64,000 bases of DNA from [Actinomadura] parvosata subsp. kistnae (GTDB lineage Bacteria; Actinomycetota; Actinomycetes; Streptosporangiales; Streptosporangiaceae): positions 3,769,001-3,833,000 of the forward strand of contig NZ_OOHJ01000018.1 in NCBI RefSeq assembly GCF_900323885.1. Direction: 5' to 3'. A model generated the notes under the pieces. That model ran no database searches and was not told where the DNA came from. It saw only the letters and a program-made list of their open reading frames with translations. The translations under genes and the position numbers were made by a program. Shown one piece after another: positions 51,497-59,998 of this stretch (the first letter of the stretch is position 1; each line of letters starts with the position of its first letter).

Positions 51497-53122
51497 GTGA
51501 CGGCGATCCTCGACCAGTTGCGTACAGGCCCCCGGTCGATGCTTGGCAAGCTCTCCGGCGATGACGACGACACCAGGCGCCCCCTGCCGGTGTCGGGGAT
51601 GCTCGCTGCCGTCTTCACCCTCGGTGTCGGTCTGGCCGCGCTCACCACGCTCACCCTCGTCGGGTGGATCGCCGCGCCGCGCGGCACGCTGGGCGCGGGG
51701 CTGCCGGGCGTGTTCCGTACGGCGGCGCAGCTGTGGCTGGCCGCCCACCACGCCGGGTTCGCGATTCCGGGCGGGCGGGTCGGGCTGCTGCCGCTCGGCC
51801 TGATGATCCTGCCCGCGGTGCTCCTCTACCGCGCGGGCCGGTGGATGGCCCGCGACGCCGACCTGCGGTTGCGCCTGCCCGCCCGGCTGCCGAAGAACAG
51901 CCCGAAGGAGCAGGCCGGTGCCCGGCGCCGGGCCCAGCTCGTGCTGGTGGTGCAGGCCGGGGTGTCGCTGGCGGCCCCGTACGCGCTGCTCGCCGGCCTG
52001 ATCGCGCTCGTGGCGAGCAACGAGATCACGCAGCCCTTCATCGGGGAGGCGCTGCTCAGCCACTTCGTGCTGGCGTTCCTGGCGGGCTCGCTGGCCACGG
52101 CGCGCATGATCGGGCCGTGGCGGGTGATGCTGCGGCTGCTGCCCGAGCGGGTGCGCGCGCTGACGGTCGGCACGGCGGTGGCCACGGCGTTGCTGCTCGT
52201 GGCCGGGTTCGGGCTGGTGCTGCTCGCCGTCGTGCTCAACTTCGACCAGGTGCGGGGGCTGTCGGAGGTGCTGTCGCCCGGGTTCGTGGGCGGCGTGCTG
52301 CTGGCGTTGCTCCAGCTTCTCTACCTGCTGAACGCCGTGGTGTGGGCGTTCTCCTACATCGCCGGGCCGGGGTTCGCCATCGGGGCCGACACGCTGGTGG
52401 CGCCCACGGGCGTGCAGTTGGGCACCGTGCCGAGCCTGCCGCTGCTGGGGGCGCTGCCGGAGAGCGGGCCGGTGCCGGCGTGGATGATGGCGGTGGTCGC
52501 GATCCCGTTCGCGGCGGGAGCCGTGGCGGGCGTGATGGTGGCCCGCATCTCGCCGTCGCCGTCGTACGAGGCGGCGCCGCTGTGGGGGTTCCTCACCGGG
52601 GTCACCACAGGGTTGGGGGCGGGGGTGCTGGCGGCGCTGTCCGGCGGCCCCATGGGCGGCGGGCGGCTGGCCACGGTCGGGCCCTCGCCGTGGGAGGTCG
52701 CGCTGTCGGTGGCGCTGGAGGTCGGCGTGGCCGCGGGCATCTCGGCCGGCGTCACCAACCTGCTGCTGCTCAACAAGCGGGCCAGGGTGCCGCTCGACAA
52801 GGCGGCCGCTCCCGTGCGCAAGGCCGGTGCCGCGCTGGCCAAGGCGGCCAGCAAGGTGGGGCTGGCCGAGTCGGACCCGCGCCCGCTGCCCGGCCACTGG
52901 ATGGACGCCACCGAGGCCGACACGCAGGAGATCCCGGTCATCAGGGACGACTGGCAGGACGAGCACGCGTCGGCCGAGGCGGAAACCCAGGCCCAGGCCC
53001 GGCCGCGCCTGGTGGAGCCGGCCCCTGCCGCCCGGCCGCCCCGCAAGGACATCGTGGACGAGTCGGACGACCGCGGCGGTCACGTCATCTACGTCGACCC
53101 GTACGCCTGGGACCGCGACTGA
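51497..53122 (+). CDS. DUF6350-type multi-pass membrane protein
   Basis: A membrane protein of 541 residues with about ten hydrophobic segments, beginning near residue 35 (GMLAAVFTLGVGLAALTT). A charged C-terminal tail of about 90 residues ends in PYAWDRD. Actinobacteria commonly keep such a gene between sucCD and purNH, and the layout here matches. Its function is unknown. The start is a GTG at 51497. The final codons and the stop form the first unit of a 26-bp tandem array. Confidence 0.85.
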   Translation: MTAILDQLRTGPRSMLGKLSGDDDDTRRPLPVSGMLAAVFTLGVGLAALTTLTLVGWIAAPRGTLGAGLPGVFRTAAQLWLAAHHAGFAIPGGRVGLLPLGLMILPAVLLYRAGRWMARDADLRLRLPARLPKNSPKEQAGARRRAQLVLVVQAGVSLAAPYALLAGLIALVASNEITQPFIGEALLSHFVLAFLAGSLATARMIGPWRVMLRLLPERVRALTVGTAVATALLLVAGFGLVLLAVVLNFDQVRGLSEVLSPGFVGGVLLALLQLLYLLNAVVWAFSYIAGPGFAIGADTLVAPTGVQLGTVPSLPLLGALPESGPVPAWMMAVVAIPFAAGAVAGVMVARISPSPSYEAAPLWGFLTGVTTGLGAGVLAALSGGPMGGGRLATVGPSPWEVALSVALEVGVAAGISAGVTNLLLLNKRARVPLDKAAAPVRKAGAALAKAASKVGLAESDPRPLPGHWMDATEADTQEIPVIRDDWQDEHASAEAETQAQARPRLVEPAPAARPPRKDIVDESDDRGGHVIYVDPYAWDRD

Positions 53123-53256
53123 AACCGTGCGCCAGGACCGCACCTGAAGCCGCACGCCTGGGATCGCGACTGAAACCCGTACGCCGGGACCGCGACTGAA
53201 ACTCGTACGTCGGGACCGCGACTGAAGCCCGTACGCCGGGGATCGCGGCTAGGAGC
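53101..53256. repeat. 26-bp tandem repeat from a gene 3' end
   Basis: Units beginning GTACGCC or a close variant start at 53101, 53127, 53152, 53179, 53205 and 53231 (25-27 bp apart). Unit one contains the last seven codons and TGA of the DUF6350 gene. All later units retain an in-phase-looking GACTGAA or degenerate form. The array fills the gap up to the convergent gene. Confidence 0.92.
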
Positions 53257-53259
53257 CGG

Positions 53260-53679
53260 TCACGGCTGCATGGCGCCGAGGAGCTCCAGGACGTCGGGCG
53301 GGAGCTTGCGCTGCGCGGCGTCCCTGAACTGGGTGAAGCACTCGCCCTGCGAGGCCACCGTGCCGGCGCCCTTCATGCACTCCTGGTAGGCGGAGTATTC
53401 GTCCATGAGGTAGAGCTGCATCACCGTGGCCCCGGCCGACAGGAGCAGCGCCAGCGAGGAGACGGTGATGCCGCCCACCGCCATGCCCGTCGGCCTGCCC
53501 GCGCCCTTCAGCAGGGGTAGCGCCCGGATCCCGGCCACCAGCGCGAACAGCGCCATGACCAGGCCGGCCAGTGGCAACATGAACGTCATGGCCAGCGCTG
53601 CGATGGACAACCAGATCGCTCGGCGGCCCGCTGACTCCGCGGGCTGCTGACCTGCCGGTGCCTTCACCGGTGTCGACAC
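53260..53679 (-). CDS. DUF4190-like small membrane protein
   Basis: A 139-residue protein with a polar N-terminus, two transmembrane helices (about 22-50 and 66-88) and a C-terminal domain with two Cys (QECMKGAG and GECFTQF) probably outside the membrane. It has the layout of DUF4190-type proteins. GGAGG four bases before the GTG at 53679 fixes the start. Divergent from purN, convergent with the DUF6350 gene. Function unknown. Confidence 0.78.
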   Translation of the reverse strand: MSTPVKAPAGQQPAESAGRRAIWLSIAALAMTFMLPLAGLVMALFALVAGIRALPLLKGAGRPTGMAVGGITVSSLALLLSAGATVMQLYLMDEYSAYQECMKGAGTVASQGECFTQFRDAAQRKLPPDVLELLGAMQP

Positions 53680-53753
53680 CTGACCTCCTCTGCGTCGCCG
53701 GGCGATGAACAGATACCCTGTGACCCCCACCCTGTTTCCTCATTGGAGTGTGT

Positions 53754-54383
53754 GTGTCTAAGGCTGGGCGGCTCGTCGTCCTCGTCTCCGGCTCTGGAAC
53801 CAACCTACAGGCCCTGCTGGACGCTTCTGCCGACCCGTCGTACGGGGCTCGCGTGGTCGCGGTGGGCGCCGACAGGGAGGGGATCGAGGGGCTGGCCAGG
53901 GCTACCAGGGCAAATATCCCGACTTTTGTCGAAAAAGTGGGCGATTATCCGACGCGGGCGGAATGGGATGCCGCGATCGCGGCCAGGATCGCAGCGTACG
54001 AGCCCGACCTGGTCGTGTCCGCGGGCTTCATGAAAATTTTGGGTACGCCGACGCTCGACGCGTTCCCCGTGCTGAACACGCATCCGGCGCTGCTGCCGTC
54101 GTTCCCCGGCGCCCACGGCGTGCGTGACGCGCTGGCCCACGGGGTCAAGGTGACCGGCTGCACGGTCATGCTGGCCGACGAGGGGGTCGACACCGGGCCG
54201 ATCGTGGCGCAGGCGGCGGTGCCCGTGCAACCTGACGACGACGAGGCTGTCCTGCACGAGCGGATCAAGGTGGTCGAGCGCCGCCTGCTCGTCGAGACCG
54301 TCGGCCGGATGGCTCGCGAGGGCTGGACGGTCAGCGGACGTACCGTCCGAATCGGCAACCACACAGGAGGGGAAACCACGTGA
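53754..54383 (+). CDS. purN: Phosphoribosylglycinamide formyltransferase
   Basis: A 209-residue GAR transformylase of purine synthesis using 10-formyl-THF. VVLVSGSGTNLQALLD binds the phosphoribosyl substrate. The catalytic Asn-His-Asp are visible in LNTHPALLPSFPGAHG near residue 105 and DEGVDTGPIVAQ near 142. GGAG five bases before the GTG at 53754 favours it over GTG 53748. It is coupled to purH by a GTGA overlap. Confidence 0.95.
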   Translation: MSKAGRLVVLVSGSGTNLQALLDASADPSYGARVVAVGADREGIEGLARATRANIPTFVEKVGDYPTRAEWDAAIAARIAAYEPDLVVSAGFMKILGTPTLDAFPVLNTHPALLPSFPGAHGVRDALAHGVKVTGCTVMLADEGVDTGPIVAQAAVPVQPDDDEAVLHERIKVVERRLLVETVGRMAREGWTVSGRTVRIGNHTGGETT

Positions 54384-55933
54384 CTCGCATCGCCATCCGG
54401 CGCGCGCTGATCGCTGTATACGACAAGTCCGGGCTCGAGGAGCTGGCCAGAGCCCTCGACGGCGCCGGCGTGGAGATCGTCTCGACCGGCGGCACGGCCG
54501 CCGCGATCTCCTCCTACGGGATCCCGGTGACGAAGGTGGAGCAGCTCACCGGGTTCCCCGAGTGCCTGGACGGGCGGGTCAAGACGCTGCACCCGCGCGT
54601 GCACGCCGGGCTGCTGGCCGACGTCACCAAGCCGCACCACGTGGCGCAGCTCGACGAGCTGGAGATCGACCCGTTCCAGCTCGTCGTGGTGAACCTGTAC
54701 CCGTTCCAGGAGACGGTGGCCTCCGGCGCGTCCGACGAGGAGTGCGTCGAGCAGATCGACATCGGCGGGCCCGCCATGATCCGCGGCGCCGCGAAGAACC
54801 ACAACACCTGCGCCGTCGTGGTCAACCCGAGCTTCTACGGCGACGTGCTCAACGCGCTGGCCGAGGGCGGCTTCACGCTGACCGAGCGGCGGCGGCTGGC
54901 GGGCATCGCGTACGCGCACACCGCGTCGTACGACGTGGCCGTGGCCAACTGGTTCGCCGGCACGTACGTGGGCGGGGGCGAGGAGTTCCCCGAGTTCGCC
55001 GGCACGGCGTACGAGCGCAAGGCCACCCTCCGCTACGGCGAGAACCCGCACCAGCGCGCGGCGCTCTACGCGGGCGGCACGGCGGGCACCGGCGGGCTGG
55101 CGGGCGCCGAGCAGTTGCACGGCAAGGAGATGTCGTACAACAACTACCTCGACGCCGACGCCGCCTGGCGGGCCGCCTGGGACTTCCCCGACCCCGCCGT
55201 GGCCATCATCAAGCACCAGAACCCGTGCGGCATCGCCATCGGCGCCGACGTCGCCGACGCGCACCGCAAGGCGCACGCCTGCGACCCCGTCTCCGCCTAC
55301 GGCGGCGTGATCGCCGTGAACCGGGCCGTCACGGCGGAGCTGGCCCGGCAGATCGCCGACGTGTTCACCGAGGTCGTCATCGCCCCCGCCTACGACGCGG
55401 AGGCGCTGGAGGTCCTGCGCGCCAAGAAGAACCTGCGGCTGCTGCTCTGCCCCGAGGGCCCCTCGTCGCCGACCGAGTTCCGCAGGATCGACGGCGGCCT
55501 GCTCGTCCAGACCGTCGACCGCGTGGACGCGCCCGGCGACTCGGCCCCGCAGTGGGAGCTCAAGACCGGCGAGCCCGTTTCACCCGAGGTGCTCGCGGAC
55601 CTGGAGTTCGCCTGGCGCGCCTGCCGCTCCGTCAAGTCGAACGCCATCCTGCTGGCCAGCGGCGGCGCCACCGTGGGCGTCGGCATGGGCCAGGTGAACC
55701 GGGTCGACTCCTGCCGCCTGGCCGTCACGCGGGCGGGGGAGCGGGTGGCCGGCGCGGTGGCCGCCTCCGACGCGTTCTTCCCGTTCCCTGACGGGCTGGA
55801 GGTGCTGCTGGAGGCCGGCGTGCGGGCCATCGTGGAGCCTGGCGGGTCCATCAGGGACGAGCTGGTGATCGAGGCGGCCAAGAAGGCCGGCGCCAGCCTG
55901 TACTTCACCGGCACCCGCCACTTCTTCCACTGA
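54380..55933 (+). CDS. purH: Bifunctional AICAR transformylase/IMP cyclohydrolase
   Basis: A 517-residue enzyme of the last two purine steps. The N-terminal IMP cyclohydrolase part has ALIAVYDKSGLEELA, STGGTAAAI and DGRVKTLHPRVHAGLL. The transformylase part has RYGENPHQRAALY, KHQNPCGIAIG and RSVKSNAIL. The GTG start overlaps the purN stop. A textbook intrinsic terminator follows. Confidence 0.97.
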   Translation: MTRIAIRRALIAVYDKSGLEELARALDGAGVEIVSTGGTAAAISSYGIPVTKVEQLTGFPECLDGRVKTLHPRVHAGLLADVTKPHHVAQLDELEIDPFQLVVVNLYPFQETVASGASDEECVEQIDIGGPAMIRGAAKNHNTCAVVVNPSFYGDVLNALAEGGFTLTERRRLAGIAYAHTASYDVAVANWFAGTYVGGGEEFPEFAGTAYERKATLRYGENPHQRAALYAGGTAGTGGLAGAEQLHGKEMSYNNYLDADAAWRAAWDFPDPAVAIIKHQNPCGIAIGADVADAHRKAHACDPVSAYGGVIAVNRAVTAELARQIADVFTEVVIAPAYDAEALEVLRAKKNLRLLLCPEGPSSPTEFRRIDGGLLVQTVDRVDAPGDSAPQWELKTGEPVSPEVLADLEFAWRACRSVKSNAILLASGGATVGVGMGQVNRVDSCRLAVTRAGERVAGAVAASDAFFPFPDGLEVLLEAGVRAIVEPGGSIRDELVIEAAKKAGASLYFTGTRHFFH

Positions 55934-55949
55934 TCTCCGCTGATTTCCC

Positions 55950-55993
55950 GATAAGGGGCGACATGATCAAAATGTCGCCCCTTATCCATTTTT
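55950..55993 (+). terminator. Intrinsic terminator after purH
   Basis: A perfect 15-bp inverted repeat GATAAGGGGCGACAT / ATGTCGCCCCTTATC with a 7-base loop is followed by CATTTTT, the clearest rho-independent terminator in the window. Confidence 0.95.
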
Positions 55994-56079
55994 GCGGCGA
56001 ACATCGGTTTTGCGGCGAGCATCCCTGGAGTCCGGCTACCCTGAACTCCTCCCCGCTCCTCGTCCCCTGGAGTACACCT

Positions 56080-56262
56080 ATGGCGCTCGACGCGATCCTG
56101 CAGGCGTTCGTCACCCTGAACGGCCTGGCCACCAGCCCCATCGTGCTTCTGGTCCTCGCCTTCATCGGCGCCTACCTCGGCAGCCGCGTCGTAGAGGTCA
56201 TCCCGTACACCCGCCGCATCATCGAGCGCCGCGAGGCCCAGGCCGCCGCCGAACGCGAGTAG
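56080..56262 (+). CDS. Small single-helix membrane protein
   Basis: A 60-residue protein: a short N-terminus, a hydrophobic segment (about residues 18-40, SPIVLLVLAFIGAYLGS) and a charged tail RRIIERREAQAAAERE. No family recognised. TGGAG precedes the ATG by about seven bases. It has its own position downstream of the purH terminator, so it is probably monocistronic. Confidence 0.65.
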   Translation: MALDAILQAFVTLNGLATSPIVLLVLAFIGAYLGSRVVEVIPYTRRIIERREAQAAAERE

Positions 56263-56296
56263 CACCGACCGCCGGGCCCCGCCTCGGGCCGGCACC

Positions 56297-56405
56297 TCAG
56301 GCCCTCGCGCCTGCCGCCGCAGCGCTGGCAGGTCGCGCGGCGCGGTAGCTCAGCCCCCGCGCTGGTCGCCGCAGTTCCGGCAGACGGGCGCGGGGCGATG
56401 GCTCA
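56297..56405. repeat. 53-bp tandem repeat from a gene 3' end
   Basis: CTCAG, the complement of the hydrolase TGA and its context, recurs at 56297, 56350 and 56403, exactly 53 bp apart. The intervening sequences share GCCGCAG and GGCAG blocks. The first unit on the minus strand begins in the hydrolase stop codon. Confidence 0.8.
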
Positions 56406-57305
56406 GGCCAGCAGCTCCAGCAGGTGGCGCAAGGTCTCCTCGGGGGCTTCCTCCGGCAGGAAGTGCCCGGCCTGGATCGGGCCGCCGCGCACGTCGGAGG
56501 CCCAGCCCCGCCACACCTCCAGCGGCCGGTACCACCGCCCGACCGCACCACCCGCGCTCCACAACACCAGCGTCGGGCACCGGATGAGCCGGCGGCCCCG
56601 ATCGGCCTCGTCGTCGGCCACGTCGAGGGTGGCGGCGGCGCGGTACTCCTCGCAGATCGCATGCACGGTGCCCGGGTCACGGAACGCCGCCACGTAAGCG
56701 GCACGCACCGGCTCGGGAAACGCGCCCGGCACCTCCGACCAGGCGTCCAGCATGTGATCGACCAGCACCTCCGGCGCCGCCGCGATCATCCGCTCCGGCA
56801 CCGGCTCAGGCGCCGCCAGGAACGACCACACCCAGAAACCCCGGCTGAACTCGGCGTCCGCCCGGGCATACACCTCACCCGTCGGTACGACGTCGAGCAC
56901 CGCCAGGTGGCTGACCACGGCCGGATGATCGAGCGCCATCCGGTAGGCGCACCGCGCCCCCCGATCGTGACCCACCACCGCGAACCGCTCGAACCCCAGC
57001 GCCGCCATCACCTCGACCTGCTCGGCCGCGATCGCCCGCATCCGGTACGGCCCATGATCGGGCGCACTGGGCGGCTTCCCGCTCGCGCCGTAACCCCGCA
57101 GGTCGGTCGCGACCACCGTGAACTGCTCGGCCAGGGCCGGCGCGACGCGATGCCACATGAGGTGCGTCTCGGGAATGCCGTGCAACAACAGAACCGCCGG
57201 CCCCGCCCCACCCCGGACACCGTGGATGGTCGTCTGCGTGGTCGAAACATCGAACTCGTCGAAACCCTCGAACACCACAACCACGCTACCCGCCGGGTAC
57301 GACAT
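56403..57305 (-). CDS. Alpha/beta hydrolase, haloacetate dehalogenase/epoxide hydrolase type
   Basis: An alpha/beta hydrolase of about 300 residues. FEGFDEFDV at the N-terminus and LLLHGIPETHLMW near residue 40 form the oxyanion region. The nucleophile elbow GHDRGAR near 112 places an Asp as nucleophile, and AGHFLPEEAPEETL near 277 has the catalytic His. This fits fluoroacetate dehalogenase-like enzymes. The start is uncertain: ATG 57305 is used, but GTGs at 57284, 57278 and 57275 are possible. The substrate is unknown. Confidence 0.85.
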   Translation of the reverse strand: MSYPAGSVVVVFEGFDEFDVSTTQTTIHGVRGGAGPAVLLLHGIPETHLMWHRVAPALAEQFTVVATDLRGYGASGKPPSAPDHGPYRMRAIAAEQVEVMAALGFERFAVVGHDRGARCAYRMALDHPAVVSHLAVLDVVPTGEVYARADAEFSRGFWVWSFLAAPEPVPERMIAAAPEVLVDHMLDAWSEVPGAFPEPVRAAYVAAFRDPGTVHAICEEYRAAATLDVADDEADRGRRLIRCPTLVLWSAGGAVGRWYRPLEVWRGWASDVRGGPIQAGHFLPEEAPEETLRHLLELLA

Positions 57306-57686
57306 CCCTGCGACGGGACGGGACGAACCCGCGACCGCCCCTGCCGCCGTGCTGCGACGCAAGGGCGCGCTGAGACGGGACCAATGCCTCCTCCTGGGCC
57401 GGCCGCCGCACCGCCGGGCCGCCGGCCGCGAGGCGTCGCGGTGCGGGTGGTCGTAGGACCTCGACGCCGAGGGGCCGCGATGCGGACGGTCGCGGTGGCG
57501 CGGCTGTGGGTCCGCCTGCCGCGCGGCGCCGGCGCCGCCACGGTTCCCACGTGGCTCGCCGGCACGGCGCCGCGGTCGGCGCGGGCGACCACCAGGGGCC
57601 GCGATGTGGACGGGCTCAGGCGACGGCCGGGTGTTGGGGTCCGGGCGAGCCATGGGGTGATCGGGGCGGGTGCCGTGCGGGGCGGG
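57306..57686. other. 381-bp gap without a gene
   Basis: I see no gene here. GGGGCCGCGATG followed by GGACGG occurs near 57471 and again near 57596 with one difference. GGGGTGATCG at 57655 repeats at 57692, inside the end of the ROK gene, again suggesting duplication at a gene 3' end. Confidence 0.6.
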
Positions 57687-58814
57687 TCAGGGGGTGATCG
57701 ACGGGTGGGGGCGCCAGGCCAGTTGGGCGGCGCCGGCCAGGCTGGCCCGGACGCCCAGGGTGCTCGGCCTGACCTCGACCGCCCGTACGAAGGGCAGGCC
57801 CGTCACGTCGTCGAGCGCGTGCCGCAGCGGCTCGAACAGCACCTCCCCGGCGGCCGACACGCCACCGCCGATGACCACCGCCGTGAGCTCGACGGCCGCC
57901 GCCGTGGAGGCGATCATGCCGGCCAGGGCTCTGGCGCTGCGCTGGAAGGCCGCCACCGCGACGGGGTCTCCGGCGGCGGCGTCCTGGGCCAGCGTCCGCG
58001 CGTCGGCCCGCACCTCGCCCTGTGGCCCCCGGCCGAACGGCTCCGCGCCGCCGTCGGCGGGGTCCGCCCGCACCTCGCCCTGAGGACCCCGGCCGAACGG
58101 CTCCGCGCCGCCGTCGGCGGGGTCTGCTTGCACCTCGCCCTGAGGCCCCCGGGCGGAGGGCTCCGCGCCGTTGCTGGGACGGGAGGCGGTGGTGGTGGCC
58201 TCGGAGAGCGTGCCCGAGGAGGAGGCCGTGCCCGGTGACCAGCCGTTCTGCAGGGCCCAGCGGGCCATGTTGGGGCCGCTGGAGTAGCGTTCGACGCAGC
58301 CTCGCCCCCCGCATTCGCACCGCTCCCCGTAGGGGTCGATGCTCATGTGGCCGACGTGGCCGGCGTTGCCGGTCGGGCCGAGGAGTGGCACGCCGTCGAT
58401 CACCAGGCCGCCGCCGATGCCGGTCGAGACGACGATGCCCAGCAGCGAGGTGCAGCCGCGGCCGGCGCCCAGCCAGTGCTCGCCGAGGGCGAAGCACTGT
58501 GCGTCGCCCGCCAGCACGGTGGGCAGGCCGGTCAGCTCGCGCACTTCGTCGCGCAGGGGGAAGCCGCGCCAGCTCGGCATGTTGACCGGGCTCACGGTGC
58601 CCGAGGCGAGGTCGACGGGGCCCGCGCAGCCGATGCCGGCCGCCTGCGGGGAGGGGCCGCCGTCGAGGACCTCCGTGATGAGGGCCGCCAGGGCGGACAT
58701 GACCTCCTCGCGCGGTGTCGGGCGGGTGGCGGAACGCAGGATCGAACCGGCTTCGTCCACCAGTGCGGCGGCGAGCTTGGTTCCTCCGATGTCAATGGCA
58801 AGGACGCAGGTCAT
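57687..58814 (-). CDS. ROK-family sugar kinase or regulator
   Basis: A ROK protein of 375 residues. The ATP-binding LAIDIGGTKLAAALVDEAG is at residues 5-23, GIGCAGPVDL near 90, the catalytic Asp in LAGDAQCFALGEH near 128 and the zinc ligands in CECGGRGCVE near 195. It lacks an N-terminal HTH, so it is more likely a glucokinase-type or N-acetylsugar kinase. Between residues about 215 and 270 it carries an inserted 20-residue repeat, absent from usual ROK kinases. The start at 58814 lacks a clear ribosome site and may be leaderless. Confidence 0.87.
   Translation of the reverse strand: MTCVLAIDIGGTKLAAALVDEAGSILRSATRPTPREEVMSALAALITEVLDGGPSPQAAGIGCAGPVDLASGTVSPVNMPSWRGFPLRDEVRELTGLPTVLAGDAQCFALGEHWLGAGRGCTSLLGIVVSTGIGGGLVIDGVPLLGPTGNAGHVGHMSIDPYGERCECGGRGCVERYSSGPNMARWALQNGWSPGTASSSGTLSEATTTASRPSNGAEPSARGPQGEVQADPADGGAEPFGRGPQGEVRADPADGGAEPFGRGPQGEVRADARTLAQDAAAGDPVAVAAFQRSARALAGMIASTAAAVELTAVVIGGGVSAAGEVLFEPLRHALDDVTGLPFVRAVEVRPSTLGVRASLAGAAQLAWRPHPSITP
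58011..58170. repeat. 60-bp in-frame tandem repeat within the ROK gene
   Basis: CACCTCGCCC begins units at 58011, 58071 and 58131, exactly 60 bp apart: two full copies and one partial. It encodes a 20-residue repeat with GPQGEV and GGAEPFGR. The frame is preserved. Confidence 0.93.
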
Positions 58815-59118
58815 CAGTGTGTGTGGGGGTGGTCGGGCCGGCGGGGGGCGCCAGGGTGGTCCGGTGTGGGCATGGGTCTTACCTACTCGGTCGGGACAGT
58901 GGGCGGGACGACAAGGGACCTCCATACAAGCAGCAGCGTGCACGTGGTGCCGGCGCCCGTAACACTAAGCCCTTCCAAGATCAATGACAACGATGTCACC
59001 GGAGCCCTGTGGATAACTCGGGCCGACTGCCTGGCCTCTGTGGATAACCGGGCAGAAGAGGGTGGAGTAGGCGTGGTCCGGTGCGGAGAAGGCGGGGCGG
59101 CATGGAAGGATTGCGGGC
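58815..59118. promoter_or_regulatory. Divergent ROK/folD intergenic region with two DnaA-like boxes
   Basis: A 304-bp divergent gap without a gene. TGTGGATAA (complement TTATCCACA) occurs at 59008-59016 and 59039-59047, 31 bp apart, that is about three helical turns, on the same strand and 70-110 bp before folD. The remainder shows no clear element. Confidence 0.4.
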
Positions 59119-59970
59119 ATGAGCGCAGTGAAACTCGACGGCAAGGCGACCGCCGCCAAGATCAAGGCAGACCTCAAGACCCGGGTGGCAGCGCTCAAGG
59201 AACGCGGCATCACCCCCGGCCTCGGCACCGTCCTGGTCGGCGACGACCCCGGCAGCCAGATCTACGTCGCGGGCAAGCACCGCGACTGCGCCGAGGTGGG
59301 CATCGCCTCCATCCGCGTCGACCTGCCGGCGACCGCCACCCAGGCCGACGTCGAAGCGGCCATCGACGAGCTCAACGCCTCCCCGGCGTGCACGGGCTAC
59401 ATCGTCCAGCTCCCGCTGCCCAAGCAGCTCGACACGATGGCCCTGCTGGAGCGCATCGACCCGGCGAAAGACGCCGACGGCCTGCACCCGGTCAACCTCG
59501 GGCGGCTCGTCCACATGGTCGACGCCCCGCTGCCCTGCACCCCGCACGGCATCGTGCTGCTGCTCCAGGAGTACGGCGTCCCGATCAAGGGGGCCGAGGT
59601 CGCCGTGGTCGGCCGCGGCATCACGGTGGGCCGCTCGCTCGGCCTGCTGCTGACCCGCCGCAGCGAGAACGCCACCGTGACCCTCTGCCACACCGGCACC
59701 CAAGACCTGGCGGCCCACGTGCGCAGGGCCGACATCGTGGTGGCGGCGGCCGGGGTGCCCGAGCTGATCACGAAGGACATGGTCAAGCCGGGCGCCGCCG
59801 TGCTCGACGTCGGGGTCTCCCGCGTGAACGGCAAGATCGCCGGTGACGTGGCGCCCGACGTGGAGGAGGTCGCCGGTCACCTCACGCCCAACCCGGGCGG
59901 GGTCGGGCCGATGACCCGCGCGCTGCTCCTGTCGAACGTGGTCGAGGCCGCCGAGCGTCAACTCCCGTAG
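59119..59970 (+). CDS. folD: Methylene-THF dehydrogenase/cyclohydrolase
   Basis: A bifunctional folate enzyme of 283 residues interconverting methylene-, methenyl- and 10-formyl-THF, the donor for PurN and PurH. The substrate site has YVAGKHRDCAEVGI near residue 48 and QLPLPKQLD near 97. NADP binding shows VVGRGITVGRSLG near 160, and PNPGGVGPMTR lies near 260. The ATG at 59119 is clear. Its 3' end is 28 bp from the convergent ThDP enzyme gene. Confidence 0.96.
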   Translation: MSAVKLDGKATAAKIKADLKTRVAALKERGITPGLGTVLVGDDPGSQIYVAGKHRDCAEVGIASIRVDLPATATQADVEAAIDELNASPACTGYIVQLPLPKQLDTMALLERIDPAKDADGLHPVNLGRLVHMVDAPLPCTPHGIVLLLQEYGVPIKGAEVAVVGRGITVGRSLGLLLTRRSENATVTLCHTGTQDLAAHVRRADIVVAAAGVPELITKDMVKPGAAVLDVGVSRVNGKIAGDVAPDVEEVAGHLTPNPGGVGPMTRALLLSNVVEAAERQLP

Positions 59971-59998
59971 GCAATGTCCGGACACAGCCGGCGGGCCG

